From IMG/VR virus record IMGVR_UViG_3300005518_000004, positions 1-64,000 of that record: DNA of 64,000 nucleotides; one strand, 5' to 3'. Both the position numbers and the translations under genes were made by a program. The notes under the pieces were generated by a model. It was not told the origin of the DNA. It did no database searches and worked only from the letters and a program-made list of their open reading frames with translations. Positions within the stretch are counted from its first letter, which is position 1. Each line of letters starts with the position of its first letter. Origin of the DNA: a virus. Below, in pieces: positions 38,401 through 46,087 of this stretch.

Positions 38401-38860
38401 GGGATCGTACAAGACTCCTACAGCTGGGGTGGCCCAGGTATGTGGCAACTCCAACGGGGCTTTCTCCTCCAACACCTACTTCCAGACGTGGGCGGCCACC
38501 CTGGCTGGCTACTTGTCCACGGTGCAGGCGGTCAACGGCTTCAACTCCACACAGGACGCCATCAGCGGCAACACCCGGTGCGGCGATCACGGCTACTCCG
38601 GCCTCGCCCGGGCAGCGTTGACGTTCGCTAAGAACAACACCATCGTCGGCGCCTGCTCCCAAGGCGCTTGTTCCGCCAACGACGCCTATACGTGGGCCGC
38701 TGCTAATATCCCCTACTTCAACACCCTGGCCCAGCCGCCCTCGACCAACTGCGGCACCTCTGATTTCCAAATCAAACTCGCCCTATCCCCACGCTCCACC
38801 ACCCCGCCCAACGGCATGAACGGCAAGGTAGTGATATCCGGGGAAGGCGTGATAAGGTAG
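35429..38860 (+). CDS. large exported carbohydrate-active enzyme candidate (lyase/depolymerase-like)
   Basis: 1143 aa with a Sec-type signal (TLLPLLLFPLSLSA). Region about 25-110 (TRPTEFGRVFADSEN, ADVKTRYASGNAKFAIITL) resembles the N-terminal RIFT-barrel domain of YetA/PcRGLX-type rhamnogalacturonan lyases. Region about 160-400 is a jelly-roll with SGTKSLKLQ, GYYSVWINIP and LPVGSWVHLEAYL, as in polysaccharide-lyase or lectin domains. Region about 640-1130 (WSYDIAHWLDYAYPAYLLTGDYF and similar) looks like an alpha/alpha toroid. Together they suggest a surface-polysaccharide lyase or hydrolase. It sits just before the terminase, not in a tail module. The identification is by pattern only. Confidence 0.5.
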   Translation: MTLVTYARTLLPLLLFPLSLSAINSLVLYEVDGATQSTRPTEFGRVFADSENIAQCPQAIIDGTPVGAGQWQADVKTRYASGNAKFAIITLNTSFTANPTSGSSHTVTFQNATCSNTPLSQAQMLAFNSGNWAAQMEIGISGSSFNTSFENGTISDFCSPGTFNAGPPESCSGSNGGNTEPSGIASTTVVSTPVHSGTKSLKLQISTPNTPTSGERMFRWLEPRAMQKGYYSVWINIPQRYVLTGNPVNGHFVNLFQFKSADGGGRIDPIWALHINDDDPAHWYLQMIWGDGGFTGAGPHSGDPVSRKAYTQAIKELPVGSWVHLEAYLSQSNAFGGQLTIWQDGTQIFNFTSVKTSYNNCAYNSWCADDEWSVNLYSDGLTPNPAYIYVDDFHIYSVRVRAADMLGGTDPGGAPECGNNYWRSGPVVTTVVVQDCTSTTLYDFGWTWNGATMASPVTGNASTASLHPIYILSFYAQNIVKVESILENTWTGRYQDQKYNFRLESGSPLTVSFDHASTLFTHVGRTRWRKIGWSGTPPGKIRIDHNLAHFGSTGALPNYDLTRRASVTTSNPGNYAYSIANFIAGDRADICPTCATAGLGPATPWTGDYASNGEGAILQREDLLYLYNMNASTSFDGSSCGTPNSQCASAWYMLTGESGLLDTTLPAISGGGAGAWNMITHVPYHTRESRAGNFYCAGRADKNASQGAACGSATGNATGRTFSRHAYPGDQNVPSPPPVAAVGTKTSGGWSYDIAHWLDYAYPAYLLTGDYFWLDEEYSAAGSILSFTNSTVRLFGSASFFSAFTVSANGYRSAAWPLQTVARAAYIAPDGTAEKTYFTSMLDSTIGVYEGILNITGTTLTPTVADTNGSITNSTCAGFTYSGPTSASTANRWNLGHCEWTQASLNSSIVPGISTLHNLGEIGCSSTGEVLQFFNTAVSKSNGPIWQRNQLGLALGHINELGFAEVLPVAQHIWKTPVEMVMDVAYNPFLVGSYKTPTAGVAQVCGNSNGAFSSNTYFQTWAATLAGYLSTVQAVNGFNSTQDAISGNTRCGDHGYSGLARAALTFAKNNTIVGACSQGACSANDAYTWAAANIPYFNTLAQPPSTNCGTSDFQIKLALSPRSTTPPNGMNGKVVISGEGVIR

Positions 38861-38867
38861 GACCACG

Positions 38868-39206
38868 ATGAAACGCTATATCCCAATACTTGCTATTTGC
38901 CTATCTCTGCTAGCCCAAGCGTCGGGCGTCACCGTTACTGCGTCTATGACCGGCACAGGCTCCACTATCAATGCCGACATCACCATTCCGCTCGCCCCCA
39001 GCTCGATCACATGGGTGTGTACGCCGGCACTGTTGCAAAAAGGCTCCACGGTCAGCTGCGTGGGGACGCTGGATCAGCCGGTGCCAACTGGTATGACGGG
39101 CACCATTACCCTCACTGCCCCCGCTAACTTCACGGTTGCCCCGGCCACAGTCACTGTCGCCGCTGGCGCCTCCACCACTCCTCCTGTTGTAGTGGGCCGC
39201 CCATAG
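38868..39206 (+). CDS. exported Ig-like small protein
   Basis: 112 aa with a clear Sec signal peptide (KRYIPILAICLSLLAQASG) and a beta-sandwich-like Thr/Val-rich mature part ending in VTVAAGASTTPPVVV. It follows the large carbohydrate-active candidate with a 7-bp gap. Probably secreted or envelope-located; not recognised. Confidence 0.5.
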   Translation: MKRYIPILAICLSLLAQASGVTVTASMTGTGSTINADITIPLAPSSITWVCTPALLQKGSTVSCVGTLDQPVPTGMTGTITLTAPANFTVAPATVTVAAGASTTPPVVVGRP

Positions 39207-39222
39207 CCCTATACTTGTCTCC

Positions 39223-39504
39223 ATGGTCCACGCCCTAGCTGATCTCACGCTCAACGGCAGCGCACAACAACTTACTGCTACTCCAACCAAATGCAACTGG
39301 GTGATTCTACAAGGCGTGGGATCGAACGCCGTGGTGCGTGTGGCAGACTCGAATGTCGCTACCGGCAGGGGTGGCATTATCACGGCTAGCGGCGGCATCC
39401 TGACGCTTCCCCCCGTTACCGACAACAACGGCTACGATCTAGCGCAAATCTACGTGATCGGCACCAACAACGACAAAATCACCATCTTATATTTCGTGAG
39501 GTAG
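39223..39504 (+). CDS. small phage structural protein
   Basis: 93 aa, all-beta: LADLTLNGSAQQLTATPTKC, VVRVADSNVATGRGGIIT and LPPVTDNNGYDLAQIYVIGT. This layout is typical of small decoration proteins encoded next to packaging genes. A TATACT lies seven bases before the ATG. Confidence 0.5.
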   Translation: MVHALADLTLNGSAQQLTATPTKCNWVILQGVGSNAVVRVADSNVATGRGGIITASGGILTLPPVTDNNGYDLAQIYVIGTNNDKITILYFVR

Positions 39505-39508
39505 ACCC

Positions 39509-39556
39509 ATGTTCACCAGCTGGTATCAGGTGTGGAAGCTATTATTCGGCTGCTAA
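39509..39556 (+). CDS. 15-residue micro-ORF before the terminase
   Basis: MFTSWYQVWKLLFGC, ending directly on the base before the terminase GTG. It may only couple translation. Weakly supported. Confidence 0.25.
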   Translation: MFTSWYQVWKLLFGC

Positions 39557-40780
39557 GTGTACTCGCCACTTATCGTTGAGCGCAACCTCCACTCGCTCAA
39601 CATCCCTCCTCTCCGCCGCCGGACTGTATGGGAGTGCCGGGAGTTCGTCGATGCCATGGATAAGTCGCTCGACCCTGCTACCGGCTCACTCACCCGCGGC
39701 CTGACCAACGGAGAAGCAGCGTTCATCAAGTCCGAAACACTCTTATGCCAACATGATTTCCGCTACTGGGCCGAGCGCTATGGCTATATGGAGCTGGACG
39801 CATCTACTGGCGGCGGCATCGGGCTAGCTACGTTTTGGGCCTCTCAGAACCGTGCCTTGGATCTGATCGCCAAACGGGAGGAGGAGTCGTGGGCGAGCTA
39901 TGACAAACACGGATTTGGCGAAGGCATCCTCACGGTGTGGCATAAGGCGCGCCAGTTGGGGGCGACGGCAATCATGCGGCTGATCTCGCTCCACCGCATG
40001 ACGCTGCACAAAAACACCCGCCTCATTGCCGCCTCGCTCGACGAGGACAAGATCCACGAACTCTATACGCGCGACAAGGTGGTGCTCGACAACCTGCCGT
40101 TCTTCTTCCGCCCCAAGGTAGAGTTCGACGTGAAGGACCAGCACCTATCGCTCGACCTGATTAAGTCCCGCCTCACCTACCAGCAGGCCAACCAGCAGGC
40201 AGGGATTGGAACGGGATCGCAGTTTGACCTGTTCCACTTTACGGAGGTAGCGATGTGGAGCTGGGCCGACCGTCTGAAGTTCGATTTCCTCCCCGCCGTC
40301 CCCAAGCACCCTAAAGTCTTCGGCGCCCTCGAATCTACAGCCAATGGCCGGGGCAACTTCTGGCACGAATTCTCGGAGAACGTCCGCAAACGTGAGTATG
40401 GGTATGAGTCGTGGATCTACATCTTCGCCCCCTATTACATTGAGCCCACCAAATACCGCCGCCCCGCCCCCGACGACTGGCGTCCCAACCAAGTCACTAT
40501 CCAGCATGCGGAGATGGTGGAGCAGACGAGCCCCGACGTGATCGGCGTGACGCAGCGGTTGACGCGCGACCAGATGTATTGGTGGGAGACCGAGCGCGAG
40601 ATGTATCGCAAGGACGGCAGTCTGAATGTGTTTCTGACGAATTACTGCGCCACCCCTGAAGAGAGTTTCCAGCATTCCACGCAGTCGGCACTCCCCATAG
40701 AGACTATTGAGTGGATGCGGGCCACGAGCGCGATCAAGGGTATCCCCTATCTCCCCACCGACCTGAGCTTCCGGGCATGA
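39557..40780 (+). CDS. terminase large subunit, ATPase part
   Basis: 407 aa from a GTG. A helical N-terminus is followed by the packaging ATPase: a P-loop variant VWHKARQLGATAI (about 127-139), Walker B DLFHFTE (224-230) and the coupling motif ALESTANGRG (about 256-265). The nuclease domain is missing; it is supplied by the next gene, whose ATG overlaps this TGA. The motor would package DNA into the prohead. Confidence 0.85.
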   Translation: MYSPLIVERNLHSLNIPPLRRRTVWECREFVDAMDKSLDPATGSLTRGLTNGEAAFIKSETLLCQHDFRYWAERYGYMELDASTGGGIGLATFWASQNRALDLIAKREEESWASYDKHGFGEGILTVWHKARQLGATAIMRLISLHRMTLHKNTRLIAASLDEDKIHELYTRDKVVLDNLPFFFRPKVEFDVKDQHLSLDLIKSRLTYQQANQQAGIGTGSQFDLFHFTEVAMWSWADRLKFDFLPAVPKHPKVFGALESTANGRGNFWHEFSENVRKREYGYESWIYIFAPYYIEPTKYRRPAPDDWRPNQVTIQHAEMVEQTSPDVIGVTQRLTRDQMYWWETEREMYRKDGSLNVFLTNYCATPEESFQHSTQSALPIETIEWMRATSAIKGIPYLPTDLSFRA

Positions 40781-41616
40781 GCAACTTCCCTTCCACCTAC
40801 ACCATCGGCAGCTCCGGCAGCCTGTCCCGTATGGAGACCGCGGAATGGGACGCCGACCCCCGCGGCATCTTGTGGATGTGGGAGCCCCCCAGCAAATCCT
40901 CTTCCTACTGTATGGGAGTGGACGTAGCGGTAGGGCGAACGGGGTGGAACCGCTACAACCGGGTGAGAGAGGACCACAAGACCGACAATGGGGCTATCGA
41001 AATCCTCCGCATAGGCCGCAACGGAGCCCCCGACCACCAGGTAGCCGAATTCGCCGCCCCCATCGACCCCTTCGAGCTAGGCGACGTGGCCAACCTCATG
41101 GGCCGCCTCTACGCCGGCACCGAGGACGACCAATGCAAGTGCATCATCGAAGTCCACCCAGGCCCAGGCTTTGGCACCCTGCAACGGATGCTGGAAGCCG
41201 GATATACCAACCACTTCCGCTGGGAGTATTACGCCGACGCCCCCGCCGCCCCCACTCGCACCCTGGCGTTCGGGTGGCACGCCTCCCAGCGCACCAACCG
41301 CGATTTGTGGGTGAAAGCCAGTCGCCACCTCAACCTCCGCAACGTCCACATCCGATCCCCGTGGCTGGCGGAGGAGTATGCGGACTGCCGCATGGATCAG
41401 GACAAGCAGTATGCGGATAATCCTGGGGGCCACGATGACCGGGTCCGCGCTATGAATTTGGCTATCTGGCAGGCGAATGGCTGGAGCTTCTCGGTCGAGC
41501 GCACCACCGAGCCTGTCCGCCCTAACACAAAGATGGTAGATTGGCAGAATACCGATATGGGCCATGATGAGATCATGGCGGACTGGGCTAACGCGCTGGA
41601 TCGGCTGGGGAACTGA
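40777..41616 (+). CDS. terminase large subunit, nuclease part
   Basis: 279 aa from the ATG in an ATGA overlap (an in-frame ORF extension to 40711 lies inside the ATPase gene). The RNase H-like nuclease acids are visible: GVDVAVG (Asp49), IIEVHPGPG (Glu125) and GGHDDRVRA (Asp220/221). It is in a different frame from the ATPase gene. It would make the headful or cos cut in complex with the ATPase subunit. Confidence 0.85.
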   Translation: MSNFPSTYTIGSSGSLSRMETAEWDADPRGILWMWEPPSKSSSYCMGVDVAVGRTGWNRYNRVREDHKTDNGAIEILRIGRNGAPDHQVAEFAAPIDPFELGDVANLMGRLYAGTEDDQCKCIIEVHPGPGFGTLQRMLEAGYTNHFRWEYYADAPAAPTRTLAFGWHASQRTNRDLWVKASRHLNLRNVHIRSPWLAEEYADCRMDQDKQYADNPGGHDDRVRAMNLAIWQANGWSFSVERTTEPVRPNTKMVDWQNTDMGHDEIMADWANALDRLGN

Positions 41617-41831
41617 TGCTGTCGTTTGAGCCCGAGAAGAGTTCGCATATTAAGCTAGTGGAATACGAACCGGATCATAAGCTACTGCATGTGACGTTCT
41701 CGACCAATGGCCGCCGCTACACCTACCGCAACGTCCCCCAGGCGGCCTATACCAACTTCAGCCGCTACCGGTCGCCGGGCCAGTTCCTGCATCAGGTGAT
41801 CGTGAAAAACTACCCATTGCAGGAGGTATAA
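41616..41831 (+). CDS. KTSC-domain protein
   Basis: 71 aa. KLVEYEPDHKLLHVTFSTNG, YTYRNVPQAAYTNF and SPGQFLHQVI match the KTSC domain, a small domain often found near phage packaging genes. Function unknown. TGATG overlap with the terminase nuclease gene. Confidence 0.7.
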   Translation: MLSFEPEKSSHIKLVEYEPDHKLLHVTFSTNGRRYTYRNVPQAAYTNFSRYRSPGQFLHQVIVKNYPLQEV

Positions 41832-41840
41832 TTTAAACCA
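41824..41840. promoter_or_regulatory. operator-like palindrome with TATAAT, site 8
   Basis: AGGTATAATTTAAACCA, arms degenerate but spacing kept. It includes a perfect TATAAT (41827-41832) ten bases before the next ATG; no good -35 is seen. Confidence 0.4.
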
Positions 41841-41842
41841 CT

Positions 41843-42193
41843 ATGTCCGTCATCCAGCCCGCAGCCAAAGTGAAAGACGCCAAGATGCTGTCCGACGCCA
41901 AGCCCTATCTGTCGCATAATCCCACCGACCCAGCCGAGGAGCCGTGGGCCATCGTATTGGTTGCCTCCGACATCGCCGAGATCACGCCCTACCTCGGTCT
42001 CAACGTGGCCAATCGGGAGGATCTGATTACCCGCATCAAGATGCTGTCGTCGCTGCGGCTGGATAATACGGATGTGATCTTTGAACCGGCGCTGCTGACG
42101 CGGCTGAAGTCCCGCTGCCTAGACAAGGCGAATTTCGGCAAGTGGCTGGGGGAGAGGGTGAAGGAGTGGGCGCACAGCTATGTCGGTTGGTGA
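41843..42193 (+). CDS. hypothetical phage protein
   Basis: 116 aa, probably a mixed alpha/beta protein (WAIVLVASDIAEITPYLGLN, FEPALLTRLKSRCLDKANFG). Not recognised; located between packaging and portal genes. Confidence 0.5.
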   Translation: MSVIQPAAKVKDAKMLSDAKPYLSHNPTDPAEEPWAIVLVASDIAEITPYLGLNVANREDLITRIKMLSSLRLDNTDVIFEPALLTRLKSRCLDKANFGKWLGERVKEWAHSYVGW

Positions 42194-42419
42194 TCTGGAC
42201 GCGGATGAGATTGACCGCTTATATGAGAAGGCGCTAGCTACGAGCCCCGAGCCAAATCTTTTAACACGAGAAGGAATCTCTCATGCGCTGCGGCTATTGC
42301 AAAAAGGAACTGGCAATCGGCGACTACCCCTATTGCCCCCACGACCCCGTCGAGCCCCGCAACGCCTCAGTCCACGCCTCCGAACGCGTAGTGGTGAACG
42401 TAAATCCCCAGACAGGTGA
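42180..42419 (+). CDS. doubtful small gene overlapping its neighbours
   Basis: 79 aa. The first 45 residues (SVGDLDADEIDRLYEKALA) read like protein, but the rest is an Arg/Pro-rich frame shadow of the zinc-ribbon gene. It overlaps the next gene by 137 bp. It may be real with a short life or a relic. Confidence 0.3.
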   Translation: MSVGDLDADEIDRLYEKALATSPEPNLLTREGISHALRLLQKGTGNRRLPLLPPRPRRAPQRLSPRLRTRSGERKSPDR

Positions 42420-42603
42420 AGTGCGGATTCCAGGTCGCGCCGACCGCCCTATCGACCCTAAGTATGAAGCTGCTGGGTATGTGCGGCAGGAGCTAAACTC
42501 ACTAGCCGAAGTACGCCGGTTAGAGAAAAAGCATGGGCTAATTCACGAGGAATCCAACTACGACCACTCAGGCAGGGCCGAGCGTGAAACCGGATCGCGG
42601 TAG
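42283..42603 (+). CDS. small zinc-ribbon protein
   Basis: 106 aa with CGYCKKELAIGDYPYCPH at the N-terminus (one zinc site) and a charged helical C-terminus. AGAAGGA precedes the ATG. Not recognised; such proteins often sit just before the portal gene. Confidence 0.55.
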   Translation: MRCGYCKKELAIGDYPYCPHDPVEPRNASVHASERVVVNVNPQTGEVRIPGRADRPIDPKYEAAGYVRQELNSLAEVRRLEKKHGLIHEESNYDHSGRAERETGSR

Positions 42604-42604
42604 T

Positions 42605-42621
42605 TAGTTCAATTTCAACGG
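42605..42621. promoter_or_regulatory. operator-like palindrome, site 9
   Basis: TAGTTCAATTTCAACGG, degenerate version of the 17-bp palindrome. A CATACT element and the portal GTG follow. Confidence 0.35.
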
Positions 42622-42637
42622 TGCCATACTGCACAAT

Positions 42638-44569
42638 GTGAGCACCCAGTCCTTCTCCCCCATCCCCAATGCCCCCATCCCCGACCTCCCCGGCCCCAAC
42701 AAGCTGTCCGATCCAGTCATCGGCTGGCTGAGGGAAGCCGTCCAAGAAGGGGAATCATTCCTATCCGCCCAACCCGGCTTCAGCCAAATCTCCAAGACCT
42801 TCGACACGATTCTGTCTTTGGATGAGACCGAGATATTCGACCCGCGCTCCACTATCTCCCAAACCCGCACCAACCGCGTGGCCAAGATCGCGGAAGACAT
42901 AGCGGCCATGATGACCGACACGAAGCCATTTTGGGAGTACCAGATCAACAACCGCCGCTTCGAGCAGCAGGCTAACGTCTACTCCAAACTCGCCACTAAC
43001 TGGTATGCGCGCCGCAACATCGACATGCGCATGGCGGATGTGATTAAGTACTACTGTGTAGCGGGCACCGGGTACGCCCACCTCCACTGGTCGCCTGAAA
43101 TAGAAGACCAGTATGTGTCCGCCGAAGACCCCCGTAATGTGCTGCCGATCCGACCTGTAGACTACACATCGCTGGAGTCCTGCCTAGGGGTGATCCTGAA
43201 GCGCAAAGTGCCGGTCAACTACATCGAGGAGCGCTATGGCGTGAAGGTGAACGCCGATTCCGACGGCTCAGCAGTCACCTGGCTGAACAAGATGCGGGAT
43301 TCGTTCGCCGACATCACTAGCCCCATTTGGAAGTTTACTAAGACCTCCGACTCGCCCGACATCCCCCGCATCCCCACCGTCACCCTCTACACGGCGTGGC
43401 TGAAGGACAATCGCCGCTCCAAATCCGCCACCCCCGTCCGCATGGGCAACTTCAACCCCGACGGCACTCCCGCCGACAACTGGAGCTATATCGTGAATAA
43501 GGGGGAGCTGCTGTATCCGCATCGCCGCATGGTGATGTGGGTGGGCAATACCCTGATCTACGACGGCCCGAGCATCTACTGGCACGGCCAATTCCCCATC
43601 ATCAAGCTGACCCTCAACCCGTGGCCCAACACGTGGCTGGGGAAAGCCCCGTTGTGGGATCTGCTGCGGCTGCAAACGTCGATGAACCGTCTGCTGCGGG
43701 TAGTGGACGACCATGCCAGCCAAGTCGCCCAACCCGGCAGCGTCCACGACAAGAACTCAGTCAGCCGCTCCGCCTACGAATCGTTCGACACTAGGCGGGC
43801 AGGCTGGAAAATCTACCAGAATCCGCTGGCCGGCAAGGGCATCCAGATCGTCAATCCGCCGCCTCTGGACAGTGTGATCAAGGAGCACATCGCGTGGATA
43901 CAGGCCGAGATGTCGGAGCTATCTGGCCTCACCGATATGCGCCAGCTGTTGGACCTGAATCAAATTCCGTCAACGTCTACGGTGGAGTCGATTATCCGCT
44001 CGATGTCCCCGGCTCTCAGATTCCGCAGTCGTGTGATGGAGGCGTTTGCCCGCGACTTTGCGATGCAGGTGGCCTACAACTTCTCCCAATTCACTTCGAT
44101 CACGATGCGAACAGCCGAACTCGGCCCCGGCAGTATCACCCAGGATGACTTCGACTTCGACCCCGGCTCCATGATCCCCCAATACATCCACCCCGACGAC
44201 CTGAACGCCGAAACCGGAGAGCCGACCGAGGGTGCTATCCTGCGCGGCCCCCGCCCCCGCTACGACCGCGCCCGCGAATTCCTCCGCCGCTTTGTGTTCA
44301 AAATAGCCCCCGGCTCGCTGCTGAACGCGGCTCAAGTGGAGCAGAAGCTGATCTATCTACAGCTGGCGCGCGCCGGGTGGATGGATATTTTCACGCTGTG
44401 GGAGATCCTAGGCATACCCAACATAGGTGTGCTGCCGGATAACGTGAGGACGATTCCGGAGCGTCTGATCTACCAACAGGCGTTAGGATTGACTGGTATA
44501 GTTTCTCCAGCCGGAAGGAAAGCATCTGGGCAGGAGACTCCAAGATTGGTCACTAAGGAAAGTAGCTGA
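42638..44569 (+). CDS. portal protein
   Basis: 643 aa from a GTG. The size, the position after the terminase and before scaffold and capsid, and conserved-looking segments (QTRTNRVAKIAEDIAAMMTD, RMADVIKYYCVAGTGYAHLH, PNTWLGKAPLWDLLRLQTSM, SELSGLTDMRQL) fit the portal of short-tailed phages. It would form the dodecameric ring at the packaging vertex. Confidence 0.8.
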   Translation: MSTQSFSPIPNAPIPDLPGPNKLSDPVIGWLREAVQEGESFLSAQPGFSQISKTFDTILSLDETEIFDPRSTISQTRTNRVAKIAEDIAAMMTDTKPFWEYQINNRRFEQQANVYSKLATNWYARRNIDMRMADVIKYYCVAGTGYAHLHWSPEIEDQYVSAEDPRNVLPIRPVDYTSLESCLGVILKRKVPVNYIEERYGVKVNADSDGSAVTWLNKMRDSFADITSPIWKFTKTSDSPDIPRIPTVTLYTAWLKDNRRSKSATPVRMGNFNPDGTPADNWSYIVNKGELLYPHRRMVMWVGNTLIYDGPSIYWHGQFPIIKLTLNPWPNTWLGKAPLWDLLRLQTSMNRLLRVVDDHASQVAQPGSVHDKNSVSRSAYESFDTRRAGWKIYQNPLAGKGIQIVNPPPLDSVIKEHIAWIQAEMSELSGLTDMRQLLDLNQIPSTSTVESIIRSMSPALRFRSRVMEAFARDFAMQVAYNFSQFTSITMRTAELGPGSITQDDFDFDPGSMIPQYIHPDDLNAETGEPTEGAILRGPRPRYDRAREFLRRFVFKIAPGSLLNAAQVEQKLIYLQLARAGWMDIFTLWEILGIPNIGVLPDNVRTIPERLIYQQALGLTGIVSPAGRKASGQETPRLVTKESS

Positions 44570-44574
44570 TTCTC

Positions 44575-44638
44575 GGGGCGGGTCATCGCTTGGCCCAGTG
44601 TGAAATATACGAAAGCACCGGATTTCGCTCGCCGCCCC
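44575..44638 (+). other. structured RNA-like element after the portal gene
   Basis: A perfect 7-bp GC-rich outer stem (GGGGCGG 44575-44581 with CCGCCCC 44632-44638) encloses 50 nt with a CGAAA/TTTCG inner hairpin. It is not a tRNA (no T-loop or anticodon pattern) and has no U-run. It could be an RNA processing or regulatory structure; 44639-44731 holds nothing else convincing. Confidence 0.35.
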
Positions 44639-44731
44639 TTCAACCACTACTCTACCTCTAGCTAGACCCTAACACCAGTTTTACAAACAATTTCTTTTCT
44701 GTTATTTTCCACACTGAGGTAAGCCCTATCC

Positions 44732-44908
44732 ATGGCGCGTCATCCAGGCGGCTCGGGCAGCATGGGGATTCATGGCAGTATGCCCTCCCATCGCGGAGGC
44801 CGCAAGTCCATGGGTAAGCAATCAAGAGGCGGCAACCTAGCCAAAGCCAAGGTGAAGTCCTCTGCCCGTTTTTCCGCCAAGGGGGCGGCCACCAAGTCCC
44901 CTTATTAG
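44732..44908 (+). CDS. small basic Gly/Ser/Lys-rich protein
   Basis: 58 aa (MARHPGGSGSMGIHGSMPSH start). Low complexity and basic, as often found between portal and scaffold genes; function unknown. Confidence 0.5.
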   Translation: MARHPGGSGSMGIHGSMPSHRGGRKSMGKQSRGGNLAKAKVKSSARFSAKGAATKSPY

Positions 44909-44913
44909 CCACG

Positions 44914-45294
44914 ATGCCCGACTCGCTCCCACCTCTCCCTAAAAACGTATCCAAGTCGAGCGCGGCATCTACGCCCCCCGGAGCGCCCCCCATGTCAGGC
45001 GCCCCCGGAGCACCATCATCGCCAATGGCCGGCGGCCTGCCCGGTCTGATGCAAGGTATCCAGCAGGTAGAAGCGGGAGCCCAGATGCTGGCGTCACAGC
45101 TACCATCCCTCACTCCCATAATCGCGGAATTCGTATCCAAACTCCGCATGGCAATTCCATCCGCGCTTGGAGCTAACGCAGGCCAGGGACAACCTCCTAT
45201 GGGTCAGCAACAGCCTATGGGCGGCGGCATGCCCGGTGTACCCGGACCTCCGGCTATTACAGGCGGCCAGTCGCTTCCGTTACCTCCCATGTAA
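44914..45294 (+). CDS. Pro/Gly-rich protein between portal and scaffold
   Basis: 126 aa. Pro/Ala/Gly-rich ends flank one helix (LMQGIQQVEAGAQMLASQLP). Comparable proteins precede the scaffold gene in many podoviruses. Confidence 0.5.
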   Translation: MPDSLPPLPKNVSKSSAASTPPGAPPMSGAPGAPSSPMAGGLPGLMQGIQQVEAGAQMLASQLPSLTPIIAEFVSKLRMAIPSALGANAGQGQPPMGQQQPMGGGMPGVPGPPAITGGQSLPLPPM

Positions 45295-45304
45295 GGACTA
45301 GACA

Positions 45305-46081
45305 ATGGCACAGACACCAGAGCAATTCTTTACCGAGTTATGCACCGAAGCCGGGTACTCGCCAGAACAGACTGCCCAGCTATTGCAACTCGCCAAGCAC
45401 GAGAAAGTAGCAACCAAACTAGGCGGCGTACTCAAGACCGCGCAAGACGATTATCAATCTCAGGTTGGACGGCAGAAGGCAGCGGAAGATAAGTTGAAGT
45501 CCTATGAGCAGCAGGTGACGGACTGGTATGCCAAGTCCAATGCCGCCTACCAGCAGGCCCAAGCCGAACGCGACGCCATGAACCAGCAGTTGTCAGCTCT
45601 CAAGCAGCAGTTAGGCGTCGATCCAGGCAACGGCTACCAGCCTCCTACCAACGGCGACACCTCCAAATACCTGACCAAGGAGGATCTGCTGGCGGCGATG
45701 AACGAGCAAAACACCCGATTCGCCGGCGTCATCAAGGACATCACCCGCGTAGCCAGCCGCCACGCCGCCAAGTTCGGCGAGGAGCTGGACACCGAAGCAC
45801 TGGAGGAGACGCTCAAGCAACACCCTGGCCTCTCGGTCGCCCAGGCCTACGAGCAGATGGTGGGGCCGCGGCTGAGGGAGGAACAGGAGAAGAGGCACCA
45901 GAAAGAGAAAGAGGAGTATGCCGCCGAGAAGCTGCGGGATTACAAGAGCCAGCATCATCTGCCGGTTGATCCCGTACCTGCCGAGACGGCGCCGATGTAT
46001 CGCAATACAGACCCCAAGGACATGCCGAAAGATATTGATGCTGATTTGCTGGAGGCGTGGCATAGCGTGGGACGGAAGTGA
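45305..46081 (+). CDS. scaffolding protein
   Basis: 258 aa. A long coiled coil (about 50-105: AKHEKVATKL, KLKSYEQQVTDWYAKSNAAY) and a Glu/Lys-rich helix (REEQEKRHQKEKEEYAAEKL) with no globular core are typical of phage scaffolds. It lies just before the capsid gene, separated by a mobile endonuclease gene. Confidence 0.65.
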   Translation: MAQTPEQFFTELCTEAGYSPEQTAQLLQLAKHEKVATKLGGVLKTAQDDYQSQVGRQKAAEDKLKSYEQQVTDWYAKSNAAYQQAQAERDAMNQQLSALKQQLGVDPGNGYQPPTNGDTSKYLTKEDLLAAMNEQNTRFAGVIKDITRVASRHAAKFGEELDTEALEETLKQHPGLSVAQAYEQMVGPRLREEQEKRHQKEKEEYAAEKLRDYKSQHHLPVDPVPAETAPMYRNTDPKDMPKDIDADLLEAWHSVGRK

Positions 46082-46087
46082 CTCTTT

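Noticed and set aside
44575-44638. tRNA gene
   Set aside because: The outer 7-bp stem resembles an acceptor stem, but there is no T-arm with a GTTC-type loop, no anticodon stem and the length is too short.
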